From contig NZ_BAYX01000008.1 in NCBI RefSeq assembly GCF_000696095.1, forward strand, positions 358,786-422,785: a DNA stretch of 64,000 nt. The letters run 5' to 3'. The position numbers and the translations under genes are program-made. Below, one piece after another: positions 9,097 to 16,895 of this stretch. Position 1 is the first letter of the stretch. Each line of letters opens with the position of its first letter. The notes beneath the pieces are model-generated. The model made no database searches. It was not told where the DNA came from and was given only the letters and a program-made list of their open reading frames with translations. This stretch comes from Rhizobium rhizogenes NBRC 13257. Its GTDB lineage: Bacteria; Pseudomonadota; Alphaproteobacteria; Rhizobiales; Rhizobiaceae.

Positions 9097-9993
9097 TCAT
9101 CCGAGTTCAGCTTTAGTCGCCAACACGCGCGCAATGAAATTCCGCACGACGGCTGAGCATTCATCGCGGCGTGTTGCGAGCGCCAGCCGCGCCACCGGTC
9201 CATCGCCAGAGATGGGAATATAGCTGACGCCCGGAACCTGGATCTCGGCTACGGCCAATGGCACCACCGAAACGCCGAGTTCCACGGCGATCAGATTGGC
9301 GATCGACGTGATCTGCGGCGCAATCTGCCCCAGGATCGGTTCGAAGCCTGCCCGTCGGCAGGCGGCAATGATCTCGTCGAACAGGCTTGGGCCGGCGGCA
9401 CGCGGAAAGAGCACAAACGGCTCGTCGGATAGAGTCGACAGCGGCAGGGTGTCCGCCTCTGCCAGGGGATGGCTGGAGGGCAGGGCGATCACCATGCTTT
9501 CCTCGCCAAGTACATGCGATCGGAAACCCGGTGGACCGGTCCGACCCGGCCGGATGAAGACGGCATCCAGTTCCTCGGCGTCAAGCCGCTCCAGCAGCCG
9601 TGTCGTATGGGCCTCCTCCAATGTCAGGTCGATTTCTGGATAGGTGCGGCGAAAGCTGCGCACGGAGGACGGCACGATAGGGCTGAAAGCCGCCGAACCG
9701 GTAAAGCCCACCCGCAATCGTCCGAGCTCGCCGCGCGCCGCCCGCAGCGCCAAGGCCTTCGCCTGCCCGGCCCTGGTGAGGATTGCGCGTGCTTCGGGCA
9801 GAAAAACCTGTCCCGCCTCCGTCAGCTCGGCGCCATGCGGCAAGCGGCGAAACAGCGGTGCGCCGATTTCCTCCTCCAGATCGCGGATCTGATTGCTGAG
9901 GGGCGGTTGGCCTATGCCGATGCGTCGGGCCGCGCGCGTGAAATTAAGTTCCTCGGCGACGGCGAGAAAATATCTGATGTGGCGTAGTTCCAT
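9097..9993 (-). CDS. LysR-family transcriptional regulator (divergent to SDR)
   Basis: A 298-residue LysR regulator. The N-terminal winged helix-turn-helix (about 1-60) reads MELRHIRYFLAVAEELNFTR, with the typical AARRIGIGQPPLSNQIRDLE recognition region. The remainder is a two-lobe effector-binding domain (about 88-295). It is transcribed away from an SDR gene at 10144, and the shared 150-base region holds a T-N11-A inverted repeat at 10021-10035, so it probably controls that SDR and itself. The effector is unknown. A second LysR/SDR divergent module occurs at 34793-36703. Confidence 0.9.
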   Translation of the reverse strand: MELRHIRYFLAVAEELNFTRAARRIGIGQPPLSNQIRDLEEEIGAPLFRRLPHGAELTEAGQVFLPEARAILTRAGQAKALALRAARGELGRLRVGFTGSAAFSPIVPSSVRSFRRTYPEIDLTLEEAHTTRLLERLDAEELDAVFIRPGRTGPPGFRSHVLGEESMVIALPSSHPLAEADTLPLSTLSDEPFVLFPRAAGPSLFDEIIAACRRAGFEPILGQIAPQITSIANLIAVELGVSVVPLAVAEIQVPGVSYIPISGDGPVARLALATRRDECSAVVRNFIARVLATKAELG

Positions 9994-10020
9994 CCTGCTC
10001 TCTTCCAGCGGCGTAAGGCG

Positions 10021-10035
10021 ATATCTTTAGGATAT
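10021..10035. promoter_or_regulatory. Candidate LysR operator (ATATC-N5-GATAT, T-N11-A)
   Basis: The perfect inverted repeat ATATC-TTTAG-GATAT has a T and an A separated by 11 bases, the standard LysR box form. It lies 28 bases upstream of the LysR start and about 110 bases upstream of the divergent SDR start, suiting autorepression and activation of the SDR. Confidence 0.6.
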
Positions 10036-10143
10036 GGATAAAGCCACCGCAATATATTGGACTGTCAGTCACGCCGCGTCCACATAGGCAGCACGCGACC
10101 GCTCGGCCAAGCGTCGAGCGCGCTGACAGCAAGGAGCGTTCCC

Positions 10144-10986
10144 ATGAATTCGATAGAGAGCAAACTTTTCCTGATCACCGGCGTCAGTTCCGGCTTCGGC
10201 CGCGCCTTTGCCGAGGCGGCGCTCGCCGCTGGCCACCGCGTTGCCGGCACAGTCCGCAACGCCTCCGGTCAAGAGCAGTTCGAGGCCCTTGCACCGGGCC
10301 GCGCCAAAGCCATCCTTCTGAATGTCACCGATTTTACCGCGATAGAGCCCGCGATTGCGCGCATCGAAGCTGAACTCGGTCCGATCGACGTGTTGATCAA
10401 CAATGCCGGCTATGGTCATGAGGGCACGTTGGAGGAATCGCCACTCGACGAGATGCGGCGCCAGTTCGACGTCAACGTCTTCGGTGCTGTGGCGATGATC
10501 AAGGCGGTCCTGCCCTTCATGCGCCGCCGTCGCGCCGGTCACATCATCAACATCACCTCGATGGGCGGTTTCATCACCATGCCCGGAATCGCGTACTATT
10601 GCGGCAGCAAGTTTGCGCTGGAGGGCATCAGCGAGGTTCTGGCGAAAGAAATGAAGGATTTCGGCATCAAGGTGACGGCTGTCGCACCCGGCTCGTTCCG
10701 TACCGATTGGGCCGGCCGTTCCATGGTCCGCTCCGGCCGCAGCATCGCCGACTATGACGCGCTATTCGATCCGATCCGAAAGGCGCGCGAGGAGAAAAAC
10801 GGCAATCAGGCGGGCGACCCGCAAAAGGCAGCCGCAGCCATTTTGGCGCTGGTGGCGTCCGACAATCCGCCCGTTCATCTGCTGCTCGGCACGGACGCGC
10901 TGAACCTGGTGCGCGGGAAAATCGCCGCTCTCAGCGAGGAAATCACCGCCTGGGAAAACCTAACGCGCTCGACCGATTTCGGTTGA
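10144..10986 (+). CDS. Short-chain dehydrogenase/reductase, LysR-linked copy 1
   Basis: A classical SDR of 280 residues. The cofactor motif GVSSGFGRAF (TGxxxGxG type) is near residue 13, NNAGYGHEG near 88, and the catalytic Ser/Tyr/Lys set is seen as NITSMGG, then YYCGSKFAL with the YxxxK spacing intact. The start at ATG 10144 has AAGGAG eight bases upstream; the frame stays open upstream without a better start. It is very similar by eye to the SDR at 35855-36703, sharing blocks such as VNNAGYGHEG-like, RRQFxVNVFG and FRTDWAGRSMVR. The substrate is not evident. Confidence 0.9.
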   Translation: MNSIESKLFLITGVSSGFGRAFAEAALAAGHRVAGTVRNASGQEQFEALAPGRAKAILLNVTDFTAIEPAIARIEAELGPIDVLINNAGYGHEGTLEESPLDEMRRQFDVNVFGAVAMIKAVLPFMRRRRAGHIINITSMGGFITMPGIAYYCGSKFALEGISEVLAKEMKDFGIKVTAVAPGSFRTDWAGRSMVRSGRSIADYDALFDPIRKAREEKNGNQAGDPQKAAAAILALVASDNPPVHLLLGTDALNLVRGKIAALSEEITAWENLTRSTDFG

Positions 10987-11010
10987 ACGCGTCGCCGGCG
11001 ATAACGGGAA

Positions 11011-11045
11011 AAACGCACCCTTTCTGCGTGGGGAAAGGTGCGTTT
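11011..11045. terminator. Bidirectional terminator between SDR and argB
   Basis: The arms AAACGCACC (11011-11019) and GGTGCGTTT (11037-11045) pair; flanking T runs are present on both strands, stronger on the minus strand. It lies between the convergent 3' ends of the SDR and argB and can serve both. Confidence 0.75.
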
Positions 11046-11049
11046 CTTA

Positions 11050-11937
11050 TCAGGGAACGATCAGCGTGCCGGCACCGTGTTCAGTGAAGATTTCGAGCAG
11101 CACGGAATGGGCGGTCTTGCCGTTGAGGATGACGACGCCCTGGACGCCGGCCTTGATGGCGTCGATGCAGGTCTCGACCTTCGGGATCATGCCGCCGGAA
11201 ATCGTGCCGTCGGCGATCAGCGCATGCGCCTGGGCGACAGAGAGTTCCTTGATCAGCTGGCCCTGCTTGTCGAGCACGCCCGGAACGTCGGTGAGGAAGA
11301 GCAGGCGGGTGGCGCTGAGCGCACCGGCGATGGCGCCGGCAAAGGTGTCGGCGTTGATGTTGTAGGTGGCGCCGTCGCGGCCGGGGGCGACCGGAGCGAT
11401 GACCGGGATCATTTCTGACTTGGCCAGCAGGTCGAGCAGGGTGCGGTCGACTTCGACCACTTCGCCAACGAAGCCGAGATCGAGCACGCGTTCGATATTG
11501 GAATCCGGATCCTTGATGGTCTTGTGCGCCTTTTCGGCGAAGACCATGTTGCCGTCCTTGCCGCAAAGGCCGATCGCCCATTCGCCGGTCTGGTTGATCA
11601 GCGCGACGATTTCCTTGTTGATCGAGCCGGCGAGCACCATTTCGACGATCTCGACCGTCTTTTGGTCGGTAACGCGCAGTCCGCCTTCGAATTTCGATTC
11701 GATGCCCATCTTGGTCAGCATGGCGCCGATCTGCGGGCCGCCGCCGTGGACGACGATCGGGTTGACGCCCGACTGCTTCAGGAGCGCGATATCGGCCGCA
11801 AAAGCCTTGCCGAGCTCGGCATTGCCCATGGCGTGGCCACCGTATTTCACCACGATGGTCTTGTTTTCATAACGCTGCATGTAGGGCAGGGCCTTGGCAA
11901 GCAGGCTGGCCTGGAGTTCGCTTTGGGCTTCGGACAT
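11050..11937 (-). CDS. argB: Acetylglutamate kinase ArgB
   Basis: ArgB phosphorylates N-acetylglutamate with ATP, the second step of arginine synthesis. The 295-residue product shows the amino-acid-kinase fold: VVKYGGHAMG near the N terminus (phosphate-binding Lys/Gly), PIVVHGGGPQIG, the substrate-site strand with a conserved arginine (EGGLRVTDQ), and the C-terminal nucleotide block (LTDVPGVLDKQG, then GGMIPKVETC). In many rhizobia argB follows engB directly; here about 2.2 kb separates them, holding an ECF sigma/anti-sigma/fasciclin cassette on the opposite strand. Confidence 0.96.
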   Translation of the reverse strand: MSEAQSELQASLLAKALPYMQRYENKTIVVKYGGHAMGNAELGKAFAADIALLKQSGVNPIVVHGGGPQIGAMLTKMGIESKFEGGLRVTDQKTVEIVEMVLAGSINKEIVALINQTGEWAIGLCGKDGNMVFAEKAHKTIKDPDSNIERVLDLGFVGEVVEVDRTLLDLLAKSEMIPVIAPVAPGRDGATYNINADTFAGAIAGALSATRLLFLTDVPGVLDKQGQLIKELSVAQAHALIADGTISGGMIPKVETCIDAIKAGVQGVVILNGKTAHSVLLEIFTEHGAGTLIVP

Positions 11938-12103
11938 GGGGCACCCCGTGAAATCATTCGCGGCCTTTTATCTCAAGTTTTTGACAGAGGGAATAATGAT
12001 GACAAGATTAGTTTCTATTACGTCACATCGCCTCTGCCATATTTCATTTTTCAAGCGAGCTTGCCGCCCCGCATCTTTCCCTTAAAGATGTGGAGAGGGA
12101 GCC

Positions 12104-12658
12104 ATGATCGGGGGGCGGATGGCGAATGAGGAGATAGAGACACTGATCGGCCGAGTTGCGATGCGCGACCAGAAAGCCTTTGCTGCGCTTTACAGGCGGA
12201 CCAGTCCGAAACTCTATGCCGTCTGTTTGCGTATCCTTCGCAGCAAGACTGATGCAGAGGAGGTTTTGCAGGAGGTCTACGTGAAAATCTGGCAGCGGGC
12301 CGAGCGTTTCCGTGCGTCGGAAGGGCCGGCGATGCCGTGGTTGACGACGATCGCACGCAATCAGTCGATCGATGCCATCCGCGCCCGAAAACCCGTAGCC
12401 GACGAAATAGACTCAGCCTATGATCTTGCCGACACCGAACCCGGTCCGGAGGAGCAGGCAATCGTGAAGGGAGAGGGAAGGCGCATTGACAGGTGCATGG
12501 AAGAGTTGGAAGCTGGTCGGGCTCAAGCTGTTCGTAGCGCCTATGTCGAGGGCCTGAGCTACCAGGAACTTGCCGAGCAATATTCGGTGCCTTTGAATAC
12601 CATGCGTACCTGGCTGCGCCGAAGCCTGATCAGACTGAGAGAGTGCTTGGACCGATGA
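12104..12658 (+). CDS. ECF-type RNA polymerase sigma factor
   Basis: A 184-residue extracytoplasmic-function sigma factor. Region 2 (about 15-80) reads KLYAVCLRILRSKTDAEEVL, with the core-binding and -10 recognition helix typical of the SigK-like group. Region 4 (about 130-182) ends with SYQELAEQYSVPLNTMRTW, a clear helix-turn-helix. The stop codon overlaps the ATG of the anti-sigma gene (ATGA), so both are translationally coupled. ATG 12104 has GAGAGGGAG upstream; ATG 12119 is a possible alternative. An inverted repeat (CATCTTT-N5-AAAGATG, 12072-12090) precedes the ribosome site. The order sigma, RskA-type anti-sigma, fasciclin gene resembles the Mycobacterium SigK/RskA/MPT83 arrangement. 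Confidence 0.9.
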   Translation: MIGGRMANEEIETLIGRVAMRDQKAFAALYRRTSPKLYAVCLRILRSKTDAEEVLQEVYVKIWQRAERFRASEGPAMPWLTTIARNQSIDAIRARKPVADEIDSAYDLADTEPGPEEQAIVKGEGRRIDRCMEELEAGRAQAVRSAYVEGLSYQELAEQYSVPLNTMRTWLRRSLIRLRECLDR

Positions 12659-13365
12659 GTTCGTCCGATCAAAGCAAGGGAGGCCGCTCCCGTGATGAAG
12701 TCCTGGCCGGAGAATATGTGCTCGGCGTGCTGTCATTGGAGGATCGGCAGAAGGTAGAGCGGCGCATGCGCAGCGACCGTCAGTTCGCAGCGATCGTCAG
12801 CCGCTGGGAGCAGAATCTTTCAGGGTTCAACGATGATTACGAGATGGTTGCACCGCCGGCCTCGGTATTTCCAAAGGTCGAGAAACGTGTCTTCGGAGAA
12901 ACTGCGTTCGGCGCCCATGTCTGGGGCTCGCTGCTGCTCTGGCGCTCGGTCGCTTTCGGCTCGCTGTTTCTCGCGATCGGCGTCCTGATGTTTACCGTCA
13001 CCAACAACACCTCGCAGCCATCGCCGGGCAAGCAGCTCAGCGCGTCTCTTGCCGGACAAAACAGCCCCATCAATTTGCTTGCGAATTATGACGCCACCAA
13101 TGGGCTGTTGAGGGTAACGCCGGTTGCCGCCGGCCAGCCGCAGGAAAAATCGCTGGAGCTCTGGTTGATTCGCGGCAGCGATCCGGCCGAGGCGCTCGGC
13201 ATCCTGCCGCAGACCGGCGAGGGTGAGATCGTTTTGCCGTCGGAGCTTCATAGCAAGCTCACCGAAGGCGCGATCATCGCCGTCAGCGTCGAGCCCTTCG
13301 GCGGCTCGCCGACCGGCAAGCCCACGGGCAACGTCATTGCCTCCGGCACGATCCGCCTGCCCTGA
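12655..13365 (+). CDS. RskA-family membrane anti-sigma factor
   Basis: The product (236 residues from ATG 12655) has the RskA layout: an N-terminal cytoplasmic anti-sigma domain (about 14-60, with LAGEYVLGVLSLEDRQKVE), one transmembrane helix at about 93-115, and a periplasmic C-terminal domain (about 120-236) of the anti-sigma-K type (SLELWLIRGSDPAEALGILP). It should hold the upstream ECF sigma factor at the membrane until a signal triggers proteolysis. The start overlaps the sigma stop codon as ATGA; an in-frame GTG/ATG codon 12 bases earlier is possible but less likely. The fasciclin gene follows 109 bases later. Confidence 0.88.
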   Translation: MSSSDQSKGGRSRDEVLAGEYVLGVLSLEDRQKVERRMRSDRQFAAIVSRWEQNLSGFNDDYEMVAPPASVFPKVEKRVFGETAFGAHVWGSLLLWRSVAFGSLFLAIGVLMFTVTNNTSQPSPGKQLSASLAGQNSPINLLANYDATNGLLRVTPVAAGQPQEKSLELWLIRGSDPAEALGILPQTGEGEIVLPSELHSKLTEGAIIAVSVEPFGGSPTGKPTGNVIASGTIRLP

Positions 13366-13474
13366 GAGCATCTTTCTTCCGAAAAAGAAACTGCGGCTGA
13401 AACTCTTCCACCTGTGCCTCCGTACCTTGCTCTGACCCCGCAAGATCGGGGCAAAAGAGGAAGAGGATAGACCT

Positions 13475-14032
13475 ATGATCAAGACCGTGATTCGCATCGC
13501 CGCAGTTGCCGCAACGCTCTCGGCCGCGACCGGCCTCGCCTATGCCAAAGACCCGATGGTCGGCGGCGCGCCGATGTTTGCCAGCAAGAACATCATTCAG
13601 AATGCAGTGAACTCAAAGGACCACACGACGCTGGTTGCCGCCGTCAAGGCTGCCGGCCTTGTCGATACGCTGGAGGGCAAGGGTCCGTTCACCGTTTTCG
13701 CGCCGACCAACGCCGCCTTCAAGAAACTGCCACCCGGCACGGTGGAGACGCTGCTGAGGCCGGAGAACAAGGCAACGCTGACGAAGATCCTGACCTGCCA
13801 TGTCGTGGCCGGTGACGACATGGCGGCCACCATCGCGAAGATGGCGACGGGCAATGGCGGCGAATATGACCTGAAGACGGTCGGCGGCTGCGTGATCAAG
13901 GCCACGGAAAAAGGCGGCAAGCTGACGCTGGTCGACGAGGCCGGCGGCACCGCTCATATCACCATCGCCGACGTCAAGCAGTCGAACGGCGTGATCCATG
14001 TGGTCGACAAGGTGTTGTTGCCGAAAATGTAA
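13475..14032 (+). CDS. Secreted fasciclin (FAS1) domain protein
   Basis: A 185-residue product with a signal peptide (about 1-24, ending ATGLAYA) and one FAS1 domain (about 38-184). The FAS1 conserved boxes are clear: the H1 box GPFTVFAPTNAAFKKLP and the C-terminal H2-like box SNGVIHVVDKVLLP. FAS1 proteins act in adhesion or cell-surface interactions. It follows the sigma/anti-sigma pair and is probably the output gene of that ECF system. AAGAGGAAGAGG precedes the ATG. Between the anti-sigma and this gene a TGAAAC-N17-CGTA element (about 13399-13425) may be an ECF-type promoter; that is a weak inference. Confidence 0.9.
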   Translation: MIKTVIRIAAVAATLSAATGLAYAKDPMVGGAPMFASKNIIQNAVNSKDHTTLVAAVKAAGLVDTLEGKGPFTVFAPTNAAFKKLPPGTVETLLRPENKATLTKILTCHVVAGDDMAATIAKMATGNGGEYDLKTVGGCVIKATEKGGKLTLVDEAGGTAHITIADVKQSNGVIHVVDKVLLPKM

Positions 14033-14105
14033 AGAACGTCGGCAGCAGGGCCGCCGTTCCCCGGGGCGTCGGGGGCGGCGGCTTCATTTTGTTCCTGTCA
14101 GGTGT

Positions 14106-14765
14106 TCAGAAGGGAATGCCGACCGTCAGGCGGATCGCCTGGCGCACTTCCTCCAGGCCATCGCCCTTTTCCGAGGAGGTGGAGAGAATGCCCGGATAGG
14201 CGGCGGGACGCTTGCGGATTTTTTCGGCGGTATCGGCCAGCAGCTTCGGCAGGCCCGCTTCCTTAATCTTGTCGGTCTTGGTCAGCACGATCTGATAGGA
14301 AACCGCCGCCTTGTCGAGCAATGCCAGGACTTCTTCGTCATTCTTCTTGATGCCGTGGCGGCTGTCGATCAGCACGTAGACGCGCTTCAGCGTCGTGCGT
14401 CCGCGCAGATAGTCGAAGACCAGCTTCGTCCAGGCATCCACCTGTTCCTTCGGCGCTTCGGCATAGCCGTAACCGGGCATGTCGACCAGGGCCATCGGCG
14501 GCAGGTCGCCGCCTTCGCCGGAAAAGCCGTCGGGAACGAAGTAGTTGAGTTCCTGCGTGCGGCCCGGTGTGTTTGAGGTGCGCGCCAGACCCTTGTGGCC
14601 GACCAGCGCATTGATCAGCGACGACTTGCCGACATTCGAGCGTCCGGCGAAGGCCACTTCCAGAGGCCCTTCCGGCGGCAGGAATTTCATCGCCGGCACG
14701 CCGCGGATGAAGATCCACGGGCGGCCGAAAAGCGGCTTGTCGTCTTTTGTCGTCTGTTCTGCCAT
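14106..14765 (-). CDS. yihA: Ribosome biogenesis GTPase EngB (YihA/YsxC)
   Basis: An essential TRAFAC GTPase that helps assemble the large ribosomal subunit. The 219-residue product shows the P-loop [14 protein letters not shown] (G1), the G2 threonine in [24 protein letters not shown] (G3) and TKTDK (G4). The N-terminal [17 protein letters not shown] context is typical. It belongs with rpmH, rnpA and yidC upstream and argB downstream, all on this strand, but plus-strand genes are inserted on both sides. Confidence 0.95.
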
Positions 14766-14940
14766 GCTGCTTCAGTCTTCCGGTTCAATTGCTGACTGGC
14801 TTCGGGGTTTTACCGCCGAAAGTCAAGTTTTGATCGGTGTGCCCGTCGACGATCTTCTGGCGATGCATTTTGACTGGCACTCGCAAAATCCGCAATTCCT
14901 GCGCCGCGCATATGCGAGAGCCATGCTACTCTTTGGCCTC

Positions 14941-15768
14941 ATGAAGACCAGCACAGAAGAAAATTATCGCCGGCGCATCGCCCGCGTCATCGAAGCGATC
15001 ATGGTTGAGCCATCGGCGCCGCATTCGATCGAAAGCCTGGCTGCCATCGCTCATTTCTCGCCATTCCATTTCCATCGGCTCTATCGCGCGCTGACCGGCG
15101 AAAGCATTGCCGCCACGATACGCCGGGTGCGGCTTGCCCAGGCGGCGCATCGATTGGCCGGCCGCACCGTCTCGGTTACGGAAACGGCATTGGATGCAGG
15201 CTACGACAGCTCGCAAAGCTTCGCGCGCGCCTTTCGCAATCTGACCGGGCTTAGTCCGACCGATTTCCAGATGCAGCAACAGTCGATCACGACGAGCCTT
15301 CCTCCGGTGACGATCGCCGACCGGCAGCCGGTGACTGTATTCGGTGTGCGTCACGATGGGCCGCTCACAACGATTCCACATAGCTATCGGCGTTTGCGAC
15401 AATGGTCGTCGGAGCGTGGGATAGCATGGAACGACGTTGCTCGTATCGGTGTCTGCTATGGCGATCCGGATCAAGGTGACGGCTTCCGATATTTTGCCGG
15501 GCTGATCCTGTCGAACGATGCGGTGGCGATGGACGGGCTTGAACGATGCGACGTGCCGGGCGGCCGCTATGCCCGGCACCGGCTGATCGGCCCCTATGCG
15601 CTCATTTCTCCGACGTTTCAGACGCTCTTCGGCGGATGGCTACCGCAAAGCGGCCTCGAGCCTGACGATCGCCCGGCGCTCGAGATTTATCTCAATCACC
15701 CAAGGCACGTAGCCGACAGCGAACTCGCCACCGATCTGCTGATTCCGCTTCGCGACGCAGCCGAGTGA
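14941..15768 (+). CDS. AraC-family regulator with GyrI-like effector domain
   Basis: The product (about 275 residues) has an N-terminal AraC-type double helix-turn-helix (about 15-110; blocks SIESLAAIAHFSPFHFHRLY and SFARAFRNLTGLSPTDFQ) followed by a GyrI-like small-molecule-binding domain (about 125-275; TVFGVRHDGP and a C-terminal LEIYLNHP strand). Such MarA/Rob-SbmC fusions often sense drugs or hydrophobic compounds. I place the start at ATG 14941 (MKTSTEENY); ATG 14923 has a somewhat better GAGAG site and would add six residues. The hydrolase gene downstream starts about 45 bases later and is probably its target or partner. Confidence 0.85.
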   Translation: MKTSTEENYRRRIARVIEAIMVEPSAPHSIESLAAIAHFSPFHFHRLYRALTGESIAATIRRVRLAQAAHRLAGRTVSVTETALDAGYDSSQSFARAFRNLTGLSPTDFQMQQQSITTSLPPVTIADRQPVTVFGVRHDGPLTTIPHSYRRLRQWSSERGIAWNDVARIGVCYGDPDQGDGFRYFAGLILSNDAVAMDGLERCDVPGGRYARHRLIGPYALISPTFQTLFGGWLPQSGLEPDDRPALEIYLNHPRHVADSELATDLLIPLRDAAE

Positions 15769-15812
15769 TGCATTGCGCCAACCCCATTCGATTTTCATTT
15801 TGGGAAAAGAAA

Positions 15813-16787
15813 ATGCATTTCACAAAGTTTCTATGCTTCATTGTCGTCTGCCTGACCGCAACGTGGGCTCACGCAGCGGGCCTGAAATCGTTTGAAGTCC
15901 CGGCGGACGCAAGCGGTCCTGCTCTCCGTGTCTTAATCTGGTCGCCCTGCGCGGTTGCGCCGGCGGACATCACGCTTGGACCGATCGTCGTTTCTGGTGT
16001 CCGGAATTGCCCGATCGTGGGCGACAATCTGCCGTTGGTCGTCATCTCGCATGGTCATGCCGGCAGCTCTCTCGGCCATCACGATACGGCGGAAACCCTG
16101 GCGGATGCCGGTTTCGTCGTCGTTGCCTTGAACCATCCGCGCGACAATTTTTCCGACATGAGCCAATCGGGCGATATATCCGTCTTCGTCGAGCGACCGA
16201 CAGATATCAAACGTCTCATCGATTTCATGCTGAACGCCTCTCCGGAAGCAGCAAAGATCGATCCGAGCCGCATCGGCTTCTTCGGCTTTTCGCGCGGCGG
16301 CTATACCGGCCTGGTTCTTGCCGGAGCGATCCCGGATTTTCACGATCCGCATGTCTCATGCCCGGAACCGGCGCCGATTTGCGGACAGATCCGCCGCAAC
16401 GAGCTTCCGACGCAGCCGCTGACCCAAGATGCGCGCATCAAGGCTTTGGTCATTGCCGATCCGTTCAGTTTCTTTTCGACCAAGGACAGCCTGAAGAATG
16501 TCAAGGCACCCGTTCAGCTCTGGGGCTCGCAATATGGCGGCGACGGCGTGCTGCCGGAAAACGTCATAGCTCTTACGGGCGACTTGCCGGCAAAGCCCGA
16601 ATTTCACGTCGTCTCCAACGCAGCGCACTTCGCCTTTCTCGCACCTTGCTCGCCGGCGCTTACCCAGTCGCTGCCGGAGATTTGCAAGGACGCCAACGGC
16701 TTTGACAGAGTAGCCTTTCACAAGTCATTCGATGCGGACGTTCTGTCATTCTTCCGGCGGCATCTGATCGAAGCGGGCAAGCCCTGA
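15813..16787 (+). CDS. Exported alpha/beta hydrolase (dienelactone hydrolase-like)
   Basis: The 324-residue product has a signal peptide (about 1-21, TWAHAAG) and an alpha/beta-hydrolase fold. The oxyanion region is LPLVVISHGHAGSS, the nucleophile elbow is IGFFGFSRGGYTG (GxSxG), and a late histidine lies in VVSNAAHFAF. It resembles the predicted dienelactone hydrolases/PAF-acetylhydrolase-like esterases. The start at ATG 15813 has GGGAAAAGAAAA upstream and gives a proper signal peptide; the frame is open back to 15765, which overlaps the AraC stop. It is probably co-transcribed with the AraC gene. Confidence 0.85.
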   Translation: MHFTKFLCFIVVCLTATWAHAAGLKSFEVPADASGPALRVLIWSPCAVAPADITLGPIVVSGVRNCPIVGDNLPLVVISHGHAGSSLGHHDTAETLADAGFVVVALNHPRDNFSDMSQSGDISVFVERPTDIKRLIDFMLNASPEAAKIDPSRIGFFGFSRGGYTGLVLAGAIPDFHDPHVSCPEPAPICGQIRRNELPTQPLTQDARIKALVIADPFSFFSTKDSLKNVKAPVQLWGSQYGGDGVLPENVIALTGDLPAKPEFHVVSNAAHFAFLAPCSPALTQSLPEICKDANGFDRVAFHKSFDADVLSFFRRHLIEAGKP

Positions 16788-16868
16788 CCGGTCGGCCCGG
16801 CTTTCAAGACCACCGGGATCACGGGGAAAACGGATAGCCTCGCGCACGCGATATCCCCAAAAAGAAAA

Positions 16869-16893
16869 GCCCCGCTCTCGCGGGGCCTTTTTT
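16869..16893. terminator. Bidirectional terminator between hydrolase and yidC
   Basis: A GCCCCGC-TCTC-GCGGGGC hairpin is flanked by a T run on the plus side and by a T-rich run on the minus strand. It is 3 bases from the yidC stop codon, and the convergent hydrolase gene ends about 80 bases away. Confidence 0.85.
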
Positions 16894-16895
16894 CG

